From contig CAMHLV010000032.1 in the NCBI GenBank assembly GCA_946186115.1, forward strand, positions 1 through 36,126: a stretch of DNA of 36,126 bases. Reading direction: 5' to 3'. The notes beneath the pieces are model-generated. The model was not told the origin of the DNA. It saw only the letters and a list, made by a program, of their open reading frames with translations, and did no database searches. Position 1 is the stretch's first letter, and every line of letters starts with the position of its first letter. The DNA is from an uncultured Prevotella sp. Lineage in GTDB: Bacteria; Bacteroidota; Bacteroidia; Bacteroidales; Bacteroidaceae. Below are positions 24,986-34,179 of the stretch, piece by piece. Made by a program: the position numbers and the translations under genes.

Positions 24986-26755
24986 ATGGGAACTATGAGA
25001 AAGATTCTTTTTTCTATAATAATATTTGTGACCGCAATTGCAACTGCGCAGGTCCCGCGATGGATTATACATCCTTCATACGACTCTATTAAGATGCTGG
25101 GAAATGGGTACTATGTGGTATCGAAAAATAATCAGTTTGGAATGCTTGATTCCAGCGAAAAAGTAGTATTGCCCATTCAATATGACAGTATTTCTGTTTT
25201 TAATTCACATCATGCTCTTTTGTTTAGTGCAGGTAAGTGTGTGGGTTACGTTAGTGACGAGGGTAAGGTAACTGATATTTCCGAATTCAGATGTGAGATA
25301 TCTGGAATTAATCGCTTCTCATGTGGTTATCTTGTCATTTTTAACAATTCTGGTTATTATTACGTAAATGCTGAAACAGGGGAGCGAATAGGCCCCCTCT
25401 CCTTTGCAGCCCCCTTTTCTGAGAATTACGCTTGGGTAAGGGTTCCTAATTCGTTAAAACATGTCCTGGATGGATCTAGTACTTATCATGTAATGTCTGC
25501 TAAAACAGGAGAACTTGTTAAACTTGCATTAGGTGAATATGATTCTGACGACATAGATTTTATATCATCGTGTAGTAACGGGAAAAGCATTATTGTTCTT
25601 AAAAAGCGATTCTACGAGTATGAGTACAAGACTAATTCTCTAATCCCATTGTCAACCGATGGCAATCCAGAGAACAAGAAGTCGCGTGTCATGGCATTAG
25701 AACGCCCCCTAAATGTTTCTCAAAGGGATGATGGCTATATTACTTACTTCAAACAGGGTTATATGACCTTTGATTATCTTATGCGACTTACCGGTATTGC
25801 ATACTATGGACAGGATCCTAAACATGTCGAAGTCGCCAAAGACGTAATAGAAAAGCCCCAAAGTTCTCTAACTCCACGTTCATACGCTGATACGCCATTG
25901 TTAGGTTTGGTATATGATGGGACTGAAATTCTCTCTGCACAGTTTGACAAAGTATCATTATTATGGGGAGACCAGGCTCTTGTGATGCAAAATGGAAAGT
26001 ATGGTTTGGTTGGTGTTGACAGAAATGCAAAATTATCTTTTTCTTTAAATGACAATCTTAATATAGGTTTTGAGCATAAGACAGTAAATACCATGTTAAA
26101 GGCTACTTGCCCTCCGTACATGGATACTAAACTTATGACTATATCAAGTACTGATGACGGCTATATAATAAACGTTGACACGAGGAAGGAGAATACCAAT
26201 GTCGAGACTTCTGTATTGACCTATGCGTGTACGTTGAAAATTCCTGAGGAGATAGGTTTAGAGCCTTCACCAACTTCTACGGAATTTGTGCTTAACTATG
26301 ATGGCCTTAAATTCTCTCCGTTTAAATTGAATTTCAACAAGTGGTATATTAACAACTATGAGGTATTATTGGCTTCCCACCAAATAAGTGGCTCTGAGTT
26401 GATTGCAGATATCGTTGTGAAGAATAACGCAAAGAACGATGGAACGAATTATTTCTATGATGTTGATATCTCTGCATCCGACTCTGTCGCATGTAAATTT
26501 AACAAGGTGAATGAAGGACTATATAAGGCAACTTTCTCTGGTTGGAGAGGAGACCTGGTATATTTCACGGTCGGTATCCAAGAAGATGGCTGTCCGCAAC
26601 TTGTTTATCCTTTCCCTGTTAAGACAAGAAACACATCTCAAAAAGACGCTGGTAACACACCCAAAGTTATACCAAAGGTTAGAATAAAGACTCCATCGGC
26701 TCCAGTGCATAAGCCAGCATCTTCTACAAAAAAGATAATGGTCATTCCTAAGTAA
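24986..26755 (+). CDS. Exported WG-repeat-like protein
   Basis: The 589-residue protein has a signal peptide ending near TAIATAQ. ATG 24986 or ATG 24995 could start it; the second gives the more compact signal. Repeats such as NGYYVVSKNNQFGMLD with VVLPIQYDSI, CVGYVSDEGKV, and NGKYGLVGVDRNAKL follow the WG-repeat pattern (hydrophobic strand, G-x-[IVM]-[DN], then PxxYD). WG repeats form small beta units in many Bacteroidetes envelope proteins. The C-terminal half (about 400-560) is beta-rich and unassigned. It lies 9 bp after kinase 4 and closes the locus, so it may be the periplasmic partner of that kinase. Confidence 0.7.
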   Translation: MGTMRKILFSIIIFVTAIATAQVPRWIIHPSYDSIKMLGNGYYVVSKNNQFGMLDSSEKVVLPIQYDSISVFNSHHALLFSAGKCVGYVSDEGKVTDISEFRCEISGINRFSCGYLVIFNNSGYYYVNAETGERIGPLSFAAPFSENYAWVRVPNSLKHVLDGSSTYHVMSAKTGELVKLALGEYDSDDIDFISSCSNGKSIIVLKKRFYEYEYKTNSLIPLSTDGNPENKKSRVMALERPLNVSQRDDGYITYFKQGYMTFDYLMRLTGIAYYGQDPKHVEVAKDVIEKPQSSLTPRSYADTPLLGLVYDGTEILSAQFDKVSLLWGDQALVMQNGKYGLVGVDRNAKLSFSLNDNLNIGFEHKTVNTMLKATCPPYMDTKLMTISSTDDGYIINVDTRKENTNVETSVLTYACTLKIPEEIGLEPSPTSTEFVLNYDGLKFSPFKLNFNKWYINNYEVLLASHQISGSELIADIVVKNNAKNDGTNYFYDVDISASDSVACKFNKVNEGLYKATFSGWRGDLVYFTVGIQEDGCPQLVYPFPVKTRNTSQKDAGNTPKVIPKVRIKTPSAPVHKPASSTKKIMVIPK

Positions 26756-26778
26756 ATTCAAATAATATATAAGAAGAC

Positions 26779-27879
26779 ATGTCATTAAAATGTGGTATTG
26801 TAGGACTGCCCAACGTGGGTAAGTCTACTTTGTTCAACTGCCTGTCGAGTGCTAAGGCTCAGGCAGCAAATTTCCCTTTTTGTACGATAGAACCTAATGT
26901 GGGTGTTATTACCGTTCCCGACGAGCGACTCACTAAGTTGGCAGAACTGGTGCATCCCGGTAGGATAGTGCCTGCTACGTGTGAAATCGTGGACATAGCA
27001 GGTCTTGTGAAAGGTGCTTCGAAGGGTGAAGGACTGGGTAATAAGTTTTTGGGTAACATCCGTGAGACTGACGCTATCATTCATGTGCTTCGCTGCTTTG
27101 AAGACGATAACATCACTCATGTGGACGGAACCATCGACCCCATACGAGATAAGGAAATCATCGACACTGAGCTCCAGCTGAAAGACCTTGAGACCATTGA
27201 TTCGCGTCTGGCTAAGACGGAGAAGGCTGCCGCTGCCGGCAACAAAGATGCCAAGGTGGAGGTGACGGTGCTGAAGGCTTATAAGGAAGTTCTGGAGCAA
27301 GGCAAGAATGCCCGTATAGTAGAGTTTGAGTCGAAGGACGAGCAGGATTGTGCCCGCAACTTGTTCTTGCTGACAGCCAAGCCGGTTTTGTATGTCTGCA
27401 ACGTTGGTGAGGCTGACGCGAAGTCGGGAAATGCCTTTACGCAGAAGGTTGAGGCTCTGGCCAAAGAAGAAGGTGCTGAGTCGATGGTTATCGCTGCCAA
27501 GACTGAAGAGGATATCGCTGAGTTGGAGTCGTATGAGGACAAGCAGCTGTTCCTTGAGGAGCTGGGCTTGGAGGAGAGTGGTGTAAATCGCCTTATCAAG
27601 AAAGCATACGCTCTGCTGAACCTTGAGACATTTATCACTGCCGGTGAGATGGAGGTAAAGGCCTGGACATATAAGAAGGGGTGGAAGGCTCCTCAGTGCG
27701 CCGGTGTTATCCATACCGACTTTGAGAAGGGTTTCATCCGTGCCGAGGTTATCAAATATGAGGACTACATACAGTATGGTTCTGAGGCTGCTGTGCGTGA
27801 AGCCGGAAAGATGGGTATCGAGGGTAAGGAGTATGTCGTGCAGGACGGTGATATCATGCACTTTAGATTCAACGTATGA
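26779..27879 (+). CDS. ychF: Redox-regulated ribosome-associated ATPase YchF/OLA1
   Basis: This 366-residue P-loop NTPase has [29 protein letters not shown] and the YchF-type NVGEAD in place of NKxD. A C-terminal TGS domain ends [14 protein letters not shown]. YchF binds ATP in preference to GTP, associates with ribosomes and influences stress responses. The length equals that of typical bacterial members. Its TGA overlaps the lgt start (27876 or 27879), so the two are coupled. Confidence 0.97.
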   Translation: MSLKCGIVGLPNVGKSTLFNCLSSAKAQAANFPFCTIEPNVGVITVPDERLTKLAELVHPGRIVPATCEIVDIAGLVKGASKGEGLGNKFLGNIRETDAIIHVLRCFEDDNITHVDGTIDPIRDKEIIDTELQLKDLETIDSRLAKTEKAAAAGNKDAKVEVTVLKAYKEVLEQGKNARIVEFESKDEQDCARNLFLLTAKPVLYVCNVGEADAKSGNAFTQKVEALAKEEGAESMVIAAKTEEDIAELESYEDKQLFLEELGLEESGVNRLIKKAYALLNLETFITAGEMEVKAWTYKKGWKAPQCAGVIHTDFEKGFIRAEVIKYEDYIQYGSEAAVREAGKMGIEGKEYVVQDGDIMHFRFNV

Positions 27880-28700
27880 TGAACATTCTTAGTTATATTA
27901 CCTGGAACCCGAGCGTGGAGTTTGGTCCGTTCCGCTGGTATGGGCTGTGCTGGCTTATCGGTTTGGCACTGGCCTATTTCATAGTAAAGCGACTGTATAA
28001 GGAGCAGAAAATAAAGGACGAGTTGTTTGATCCGCTATTTATTTACTGCTTCATCGGTATATTGGCAGGAGCCCGCCTTGGTCATTGCATCTTCTATGAG
28101 CCCGATCATTTCCTAACTTCAGGGAAAGGGCTTGTCGAGATGTTTCTTCCCATTCATTTCATGCAGGATGGTGGCTGGAAGTTTGTGGGCTACCAGGGGT
28201 TAGCGTCGCATGGTGGTACGCTTGGTCTCATTATTGCTTTATGGCTTTATGTGAAGAAGACAAAGCTGAGTATCTGGACGGTGCTCGACAATATTGCCAT
28301 TGCCACTGGTACCACGGCATGTTTCATCCGTCTTGGAAACCTCATGAATTCCGAAATTATAGGTAAGGTTACCGATGTGCCTTGGGCGTTTATCTTCGAG
28401 CGTGTTGACATGATGCCTCGCCATCCTGGCCAATTATACGAGGCCATAGCCTATGCTATATTGTTTGGTATCATGTGGTGGCTGCATAAGCGGATGTCAG
28501 AGAAGATTGGTACAGGCTGGTTCTTTGGTTTCTGTCTGACGTATATCTTCACATTCCGTTTCTTCATCGAGTACACTAAGGAGATACAGGAACCGTTTGA
28601 GGCTTCTATGCCGCTGGATATGGGACAGCTGCTCAGCATCCCGTTTATCATTATTGGCCTCTTTTGCATGTTCCGCAAGCAGAAGCCTGCGGCTATTTAG
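27876..28700 (+). CDS. lgt: Prolipoprotein diacylglyceryl transferase
   Basis: Lgt transfers diacylglycerol from phosphatidylglycerol to the lipobox cysteine of prolipoproteins in the inner membrane. The 274-residue protein has several membrane helices, the conserved [10 protein letters not shown] motif, the Lgt signature [12 protein letters not shown], and HPGQLYEA. Two adjacent ATGs (27876, 27879) are possible starts. It overlaps the ychF stop and converges on pgeF with an 8-bp 3' overlap (28693-28700). The lipoproteins in this window (21133, 34900) are its expected substrates. Confidence 0.95.
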   Translation: MMNILSYITWNPSVEFGPFRWYGLCWLIGLALAYFIVKRLYKEQKIKDELFDPLFIYCFIGILAGARLGHCIFYEPDHFLTSGKGLVEMFLPIHFMQDGGWKFVGYQGLASHGGTLGLIIALWLYVKKTKLSIWTVLDNIAIATGTTACFIRLGNLMNSEIIGKVTDVPWAFIFERVDMMPRHPGQLYEAIAYAILFGIMWWLHKRMSEKIGTGWFFGFCLTYIFTFRFFIEYTKEIQEPFEASMPLDMGQLLSIPFIIIGLFCMFRKQKPAAI

Positions 28701-29481
28701 GCTGTTTCATTATTATTCCCGTGAATATCCTGCCAGATTGTATTCCCATCTTGCGGGCTGAGAAGTAGTGGTCGGAATGCAGGAATGTACATGTCTGCGA
28801 GACGGAAATGCTCTCAGGCGGTATTCCCGTTGCTATAAGTTGCTGGCGATTACATTCCGGCAGGTTGATATGCCATTTTCCTTCGTGGCGGCTTATGGCA
28901 GGCATATTGAAGTCTGCATGGAGGAATGTCTCATAGACTTCATCGCCTACCTCGAAACTGTCAAGGCCTATGCCAGGGCCTATCTGAGCTCTCAGCTGCT
29001 CTGGTCTGGTGCCATAGGCAGCAGTCATTGCTGCTATGGTTTTTTCGGTTATGCGTGCCACTGTTCCCCTCCATCCTGCATGTATGGCACTTACAGCATG
29101 GTGCTGCATGTCGTAAATAAGGAGAGGTATGCAATCGGCTGTAGAAACGCCGATGCATACCTCTGTAATGTCTGTCATAATCGCATCAAATCCTTCCAGA
29201 CGCTGCTGCCTTTCAGATGCTGGCAGTGAAAGGAATTCTGAGTCGATGCATAATGTACACGTCTTGTGTACCTGATGAGGCATTATCAGCTTGTTGTCAT
29301 CTATGCCGAGCAACTGGCACAGCGCTTTGCGGTTTTCTATTATGTCGTTGCTGTTGTCGCCGCAATAGCTGTTGATGTTGAACTCAGCGTAGTTGCCTTT
29401 GCTGTAGCCCCCATGACGAGTGCTGCTAAAGGCTGTTACCCCTTTTCCGAGGTCGTAGTAGTCCAGCCTTGGCAGTATCAT
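28693..29481 (-). CDS. pgeF: Peptidoglycan editing factor PgeF (YfiH/DUF152 family)
   Basis: The 262-residue protein has the multicopper-polyphenol-oxidase-like signatures of this family: [25 protein letters not shown] and IGPGIG. In E. coli the homologue helps prevent misincorporation of L-Ser into peptidoglycan peptides; other members act on nucleosides. It is the last gene of the minus-strand envelope operon. Its ATG directly abuts the stop codon of the upstream OmpH gene with no gap. Its 3' end overlaps lgt by 8 bp, with no terminator between the convergent genes. Confidence 0.92.
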   Translation of the reverse strand: MILPRLDYYDLGKGVTAFSSTRHGGYSKGNYAEFNINSYCGDNSNDIIENRKALCQLLGIDDNKLIMPHQVHKTCTLCIDSEFLSLPASERQQRLEGFDAIMTDITEVCIGVSTADCIPLLIYDMQHHAVSAIHAGWRGTVARITEKTIAAMTAAYGTRPEQLRAQIGPGIGLDSFEVGDEVYETFLHADFNMPAISRHEGKWHINLPECNRQQLIATGIPPESISVSQTCTFLHSDHYFSARKMGIQSGRIFTGIIMKQPK

Positions 29482-29985
29482 TTATTTCAGTCCGAGTTTT
29501 GCTTTTACCTGTGCAGTGACATCGGTTGACAGAGTGGTGCTGATGTAGGGAATACCACCGCTGAGGTCCATGATATATACGTAACCACCAGCCTGTCCAA
29601 CGGCCTTGATAGCATCAAGTACTTTGTTGGTGATAGCCTGCATCTTCTCTGACTGCTCCTTGGCCAGTGCCTGCTGGTTGTCCTGATAGCTCTGCTGAAT
29701 CTTCTGGTACATATCCTGAAGCTCCTGCTGGCGACGGGTCTTGATATTCTCGGGCAGTGTTGACTCTTCCTTCTCAAAGGCTTCAGCCTTCTTCTGCAGT
29801 TCTTCCTGCATCGACTTCAGGTCGGCCTCATACTGCTTGGTGAGAGTCTCGATGTCAGTGCGTGCCTTTGTGAATTCGGGCATAGCCTGGATAACCTCCT
29901 GAGAGTTGATGTGTCCGAACTTCTGTGCGTTGGCGGTAGTGAAACCGCAGATTGCGCAGATTGCGCAAAGAATAATTTTCTTCAT
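29482..29985 (-). CDS. OmpH/Skp-family periplasmic chaperone, copy 2
   Basis: A signal peptide ending TTANAQ is followed by KFGHINSQEVIQAMPEF, the OmpH/Skp N-terminal strand. A long coiled coil (about 40-125) rich in Glu, Lys and Gln follows, then YVYIMDLSGGIPYIS. Skp-like proteins hold unfolded outer-membrane proteins in the periplasm before BamA inserts them. It is one of two adjacent paralogues downstream of bamA, an arrangement common in Bacteroidetes. The spacer to copy 1 contains the 8-bp repeats at 30019-30060. Confidence 0.9.
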   Translation of the reverse strand: MKKIILCAICAICGFTTANAQKFGHINSQEVIQAMPEFTKARTDIETLTKQYEADLKSMQEELQKKAEAFEKEESTLPENIKTRRQQELQDMYQKIQQSYQDNQQALAKEQSEKMQAITNKVLDAIKAVGQAGGYVYIMDLSGGIPYISTTLSTDVTAQVKAKLGLK

Positions 29986-30018
29986 AGTTCTTGTTTTTTT
30001 ATTGTTATTACTTTTTTT

Positions 30019-30060
30019 CGTTATTTCGTTATATCGTGATGTCGTTATTTCGAAGTTTCG
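30019..30060. repeat. Degenerate 8-bp tandem repeat (CGTTATTT-like)
   Basis: Five consecutive 8-mers occur: CGTTATTT, CGTTATAT, CGTGATGT, CGTTATTT, CGAAGTTT. They occupy almost the whole upstream half of the spacer between the two OmpH genes. Confidence 0.75.
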
Positions 30061-30063
30061 ATG

Positions 30064-30579
30064 TTAGTTGGAATATCCCAGCTTGGAGAGCACCTCGTTA
30101 GAGATGTCGATTTTAGGAGAGCCGAAGATAATGCCTTGATCGCTGGCGCGGTCGAGGATAAGCTGGTAGCCGCGAAGGTCGGCTATATCCTTTACGGTAT
30201 TATATACTTCTTCCTGGATGGGAGTCATCAGTGCTGTGCGCTTTTTGAACAGCTCACCCTGTGGACCGAAGTATTTCTTCTTCAGTTCTGCAGCTTCTTT
30301 CTCTTTCTCCATGATGGCATCCTGGCGGGCTTTCTTCTGCTCTTGAGAGAGGAATACCACCTCGTTTTGGTAGTTCTTATACAGGGTTTGTGCTTCCACT
30401 TGGAGTGCCTCAACCTCTGCCTGCCATTTCTTGGATACCTGACTTAGTTGTTCGTTGGCTCGCTCATAGGCAGGAATGTTCTTGAAGATATAGTCCATAT
30501 CTACCAGAGCAAACTTCTGTGCAGATGCTGTATAGGCCACACAGAAAGCACAGAAAGCACAGAATAATAGTCTCTTCAT
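30064..30579 (-). CDS. OmpH/Skp-family periplasmic chaperone, copy 1
   Basis: I chose the ATG at 30579 (MKRLLFCAFCAFC) because it gives a compact signal peptide ending TASAQ; an in-frame ATG at 30597 would add six residues. The mature protein begins KFALVDMDYIFKNIPAYERA, followed by a coiled coil and YQLILDRASDQGIIFGSPKIDISNEVL near the end, typical of OmpH. It lies 66 bp after bamA and 78 bp before copy 2. It probably carries outer-membrane proteins to BamA. Confidence 0.9.
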   Translation of the reverse strand: MKRLLFCAFCAFCVAYTASAQKFALVDMDYIFKNIPAYERANEQLSQVSKKWQAEVEALQVEAQTLYKNYQNEVVFLSQEQKKARQDAIMEKEKEAAELKKKYFGPQGELFKKRTALMTPIQEEVYNTVKDIADLRGYQLILDRASDQGIIFGSPKIDISNEVLSKLGYSN

Positions 30580-30596
30580 AATGCTTGTATTAATCA

Positions 30597-30631
30597 TAAT
30601 TTCTAATTTCTCATTTCTAATTACTAATTCA
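30597..30631. repeat. Degenerate 7-bp tandem repeat (TAATTTC-like)
   Basis: Five heptamers occur: TAATTTC, TAATTTC, TCATTTC, TAATTAC, TAATTCA. They fill most of the bamA-ompH spacer. Confidence 0.75.
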
Positions 30632-30645
30632 GGCAGTAAAGCCGC

Positions 30646-33321
30646 TTAGAATTCCTGTCCGAGTATGAAGTGGAACTGGCTGCCGCCCTTAGATGATGAC
30701 GTAATGTATGGCTTGTCGAAGCCGTAGGCCCAGTCGATACCCATCAGACCCACCATTGGCAGGAAGATGCGCACGCCGATACCTGCAGAGCGCTTGATAT
30801 CGAATGGATTGAAGTTCTTAGCTTCGCTCCAGGCATTACCTCCCTCGATGAATCCGAGTCCGTAGATAGTTGTGTTGCCCAGCATGAACGGGTAGCGCAA
30901 CTCAACGGTGAAACGGTCATAGGCATAGCCTGATGCTCCATAAGGAGTCAGTGAGCCGTTCTCATATCCTCGCAGTCCTATAGTCTCTTCAGCGTAGCTG
31001 GTAGAGTAGCCGCTCATACCGTCACCACCGACATAGAATGTTTCGAACGGTGACTTCTTGTGCTCATTGTATGAACCTAACAGACCAAATTCTGCACGTG
31101 TCATGAGCACAAAGCATTTCTGTCCGCCAGTGAGGGCAGTGTATGTCTTTGACTTGAACTTCCATTTATGGTATTCTATCCAGCGGTATTTCTCCTGGAG
31201 CTCAGCATTGTAACGGTCTGTTTCGCCAGCATTGTAAGTCTCTGCCGAGGCAAGGTTGGCATAGTCCTTGTTGTCGAATGCTGACCAAGGCGGAGTAATA
31301 GTCAATGATGCCACGAACTCTGAACCGCGACGTGGGAATAGCTGGTTGTCGGTAGAGGTACGTGCCAGCGTTACTCCTAAGTTAATGTTGTTGCAGTTAC
31401 CATTATGGATGATGAAATAGCTCCAGTCTTGCAGCATATAGCGGGTGTATGCCAGCTGCATTGAGAGCTGGAAGTAGTCGTCAGGCCAGCGAAGGCGCTT
31501 ACCCCATCCTATGCTTGCACCGAAGAGCTTGATAAACTTGTCGTCGTCGTATAGTGAGGTGTAGTCGTAGTATCCGCTATTGTATGAGCCATATCCGCCC
31601 ATATAGTTGTAGTAGTTGTTATACCATGCGGAGTTGCGGTATGTGCTCGAGATATCACTCTGCTTAGAGTAGAATGCACTTACGCTGAGTGAGTTCGGAC
31701 GCTTGCCGCCAAACCATCCTGTAGAGTATCCTGTTGATATGGTGCTGTAGTAGCTACCGTTTGACGACAGCGACAGCGACAGTTGCTCACCGTCGCCGAT
31801 GGGCATGATGCCGCGGTGCATCTTGTTCTTGCCGAAGAGGTTGCGGATTGAGAAGTTGTTGAGCTTGATACCCACGCGTCCGATGACACCAGTCTGTCCC
31901 CATCCTAATGAGAACTCAAGTTGGTCGTTAGATTTCTGTTCCAGTTCCCAGTTGATGTCAACGGTACCGTCCTCGTAGTTGGGCTTGATGTCAGGATTTA
32001 CCTTTTCTGGGTCGAAGTGTCCCATTGATGCCAACTCACGTGCCGAGCGCTGAATGGCATCTTTAGAGAACAGGTCGCCGGGCTTGGTGCGCAGTTCGCG
32101 GCGTACCACCTCCTCGTAGATACGGTCGTTACCGAAGATGCGCACATGGCTGATATGGGCCTGTGTTCCCTCTTGAATACGCATTTCGAGGTCTATCGAG
32201 TCACCCACTACGTTAACTTCAGTTGGGTCGAGTCGGTAGAACAGGTATCCGTTGTTCCAGTAGTAGTTGCCCACGGCATCCTCGTCTTCTGAGAGGCGCT
32301 TGTTCATCAGCTTCTGGTTATATACGTCGCCTTTCTTCATGCCGAGCGCTCTGTCAAGATACTCGCTGGTCACCACGGTGTTTCCCACCCAAGTGATATT
32401 GCGCAGGTAGTAACGCTGTCCTTCCTCCACCTTGACGTACACGTTGACATGCTTCTCGTCGAATGTCCATACAGAGTCTTCCAGGATGGTAGCATCTCGG
32501 TAGCCCAGTTCGTTGTATTTGTCTATCAGGGCTTTCTTTGCCTCATCGTAGCGTTCTGGGGTAAACTTCTTTGCTTTGAAGAAGTTCTTCAGCTTTCCGG
32601 CTTCGTTGATTTTGCCGAAGGCACCTTTCTTAATCAGGTTACCAGTGATCTTGTTGTCGCTCAGCTCTTTGTTACCGTCAAAGATGAGGTATCGTACCTT
32701 CATTTTCGACTTCTTGTCCACGTTGACGTCGAGTATCACCTCGTTCTTTCCTGTCACGTCGTCGCGCTGGATGATATTTATCTCGGCATTTTTGTAGCCT
32801 TTGTCGTCGAAGTATTTCTTTGCCAGTATCTTTGCGCGGTCAATCATGTTTGGCGTAATCTGTGCTCCTTTCATGATGCCCAGTTTGGCTTCCATGTCTT
32901 CGCGCTCAGTTTTCTTCAATCCGTTATAATTGATAGTGCTGACTCGGGGGCGTGTAGTCAGGTTGATACAGAGATACACTTTCGACCCAACAAGAGAGTC
33001 GGCTGTGATAGACACCTTTGAGAACAAACCGTGCTTCCAGTAGCGCTTGACGGCTTCAGTGATTTCTGCTCCAGGAACGCTGATCTGCTGACCTACTGAC
33101 AGTCCTGACAGTCCGATGAGTACATAGTCTTCGTAGCCTTCTACTCCTTTGACTGTCAGACCGCCAATTTCACACTGGCGTGGTGTGCCTGCATACGATA
33201 TATCGGGATTGACGATGACATCCTGCGCAGCTATGCTTAAGGGTAAAAAGGTAATAAGGTAAAAAGGTAAAAACCATTTTACCCACCTTGTTGCCTTGTT
33301 TGTATCGTTATTCTTTCTCAC
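30646..33321 (-). CDS. bamA: Outer-membrane protein assembly factor BamA
   Basis: The 891-residue Omp85 protein has a signal peptide ending LSIAAQ. POTRA domains fill about residues 45-460 (for example VSTINYNGLKKTEREDMEAK and RYYLRNITWVGNTVVTSEYL). A C-terminal 16-strand barrel ends in phenylalanine (FHFILGQEF), and the barrel carries the conserved GLRGYENGSL lid-type motif. BamA folds and inserts outer-membrane beta-barrels. The C-terminal barrel region is Tyr/Ser/Asn-rich as in other Bacteroidales. It lies between uppS and the two OmpH chaperones. Its signal peptide is encoded partly by an 8-bp tandem repeat at 33243-33274. Confidence 0.96.
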   Translation of the reverse strand: MRKNNDTNKATRWVKWFLPFYLITFLPLSIAAQDVIVNPDISYAGTPRQCEIGGLTVKGVEGYEDYVLIGLSGLSVGQQISVPGAEITEAVKRYWKHGLFSKVSITADSLVGSKVYLCINLTTRPRVSTINYNGLKKTEREDMEAKLGIMKGAQITPNMIDRAKILAKKYFDDKGYKNAEINIIQRDDVTGKNEVILDVNVDKKSKMKVRYLIFDGNKELSDNKITGNLIKKGAFGKINEAGKLKNFFKAKKFTPERYDEAKKALIDKYNELGYRDATILEDSVWTFDEKHVNVYVKVEEGQRYYLRNITWVGNTVVTSEYLDRALGMKKGDVYNQKLMNKRLSEDEDAVGNYYWNNGYLFYRLDPTEVNVVGDSIDLEMRIQEGTQAHISHVRIFGNDRIYEEVVRRELRTKPGDLFSKDAIQRSARELASMGHFDPEKVNPDIKPNYEDGTVDINWELEQKSNDQLEFSLGWGQTGVIGRVGIKLNNFSIRNLFGKNKMHRGIMPIGDGEQLSLSLSSNGSYYSTISTGYSTGWFGGKRPNSLSVSAFYSKQSDISSTYRNSAWYNNYYNYMGGYGSYNSGYYDYTSLYDDDKFIKLFGASIGWGKRLRWPDDYFQLSMQLAYTRYMLQDWSYFIIHNGNCNNINLGVTLARTSTDNQLFPRRGSEFVASLTITPPWSAFDNKDYANLASAETYNAGETDRYNAELQEKYRWIEYHKWKFKSKTYTALTGGQKCFVLMTRAEFGLLGSYNEHKKSPFETFYVGGDGMSGYSTSYAEETIGLRGYENGSLTPYGASGYAYDRFTVELRYPFMLGNTTIYGLGFIEGGNAWSEAKNFNPFDIKRSAGIGVRIFLPMVGLMGIDWAYGFDKPYITSSSKGGSQFHFILGQEF
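33243..33274. repeat. 8-bp tandem repeat (GTAAAAAG) inside the bamA signal sequence
   Basis: Four 8-mers on the plus strand (GTAAAAAG, GTAATAAG, GTAAAAAG, GTAAAAAC) encode the FLPFYLITFLP part of the BamA signal peptide on the minus strand. The period is not a multiple of three. Confidence 0.8.
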
Positions 33322-33354
33322 CTTATATTTTACTTTTTTGCCTTCTTGTTTTTT

Positions 33355-34137
33355 TTACTTTTCTTCAGCTTCCACCTGTGCCTCGGTCTTGCCGAAACGG
33401 CGCTGTCGGCTCTGATAGCTCTCTATGGCCTTGTGCAGTTCGGCTTCGTCGAAGTCGGGCCAGTATGTGTCGCAGAAGTACAGCTCAGAATAGGCTATCT
33501 GCCACAACAGGTAGTTAGAGATGCGTAGTTCTCCACCAGTGCGGATAAGCAGGTCTGGGTCGGGCATGAAGTTGGTTGTCAGATGTTTGCTGATAGTCTC
33601 CTCAGTGATATCTTCAGCACGAATGCCACCTGTACGCCAGTTTTTTAGGATGTTCTTAGGCAGCTCCTGCATATCGTAAACCTCGGTGATAATTTCCTTT
33701 ACGGCATTGGTGATTTCCCAGCGACTGGAGTAGCTGAGTGCCACGACCATAGTCATTGCCGTGTTTTTGGCTGTATGCTCCTCTGTCTCTCGCAGTTTCT
33801 GCTGCACATCATCTGGCAGGCGCTTCAGGTCGCCGATAACGCGGAAGCGAACGTTGTTCTTCATGAAAATCTCGTCTTCCAGCGAGGTAAGCACCAGTCC
33901 CATCAAGGCGGAAATTTCGTCGGCAGGGCGGTTCCAGTTCTCTGTGGAGAAGGTGTATAGAGTAAGGTATTTTACACCTAAGCGTGTGCATTCTGATGTT
34001 ATGCGACGCACGGCTTCTACTCCAGCCTGATGGCCGTAGCTGCGCTCTTTGCCCCGTTCGTTGGCCCAGCGACCATTACCGTCCATGATGATGGCGATAT
34101 GTTGGGGAATCCGCGTCTTATCCAGTTCTGTGGTCAT
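33355..34137 (-). CDS. uppS: Undecaprenyl diphosphate synthase (cis-isoprenyl transferase)
   Basis: The enzyme condenses isopentenyl diphosphate units in cis to make the C55 lipid carrier for cell-wall synthesis. I chose ATG 34137 ([24 protein letters not shown]) because it starts shortly before the conserved IIMDGNGRW motif; an ATG ten codons upstream would encode the AT-rich spacer. Other family motifs are [11 protein letters not shown] and [18 protein letters not shown], followed by [12 protein letters not shown]. It lies 33 bp before bamA, an association seen in many Bacteroidetes. Confidence 0.96.
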   Translation of the reverse strand: MTTELDKTRIPQHIAIIMDGNGRWANERGKERSYGHQAGVEAVRRITSECTRLGVKYLTLYTFSTENWNRPADEISALMGLVLTSLEDEIFMKNNVRFRVIGDLKRLPDDVQQKLRETEEHTAKNTAMTMVVALSYSSRWEITNAVKEIITEVYDMQELPKNILKNWRTGGIRAEDITEETISKHLTTNFMPDPDLLIRTGGELRISNYLLWQIAYSELYFCDTYWPDFDEAELHKAIESYQSRQRRFGKTEAQVEAEEK

Positions 34138-34143
34138 ATATCT

Positions 34144-34178
34144 TAATTTTCGATTTTCTATTTTCAATTCTCAATTGA
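34144..34178. repeat. Degenerate 7-bp tandem repeat (CAATTCT-like)
   Basis: Five heptamers occur: TAATTTT, CGATTTT, CTATTTT, CAATTCT, CAATTGA. They occupy nearly all of the spacer between the DUF6089-like gene and uppS. Confidence 0.7.
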
Positions 34179-34179
34179 C

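Noticed and set aside
13485..26755. Type VI secretion phosphorylation pathway or TerY-type triad
   Set aside because: Kinase, PP2C and FHA are present, but no Tss, Hcp or VgrG genes and no vWA protein occur in the window.
26785..27861. 358-codon open frame antisense to ychF
   Set aside because: It lies wholly within ychF on the opposite strand, resembles no protein, and results from the codon bias of ychF.
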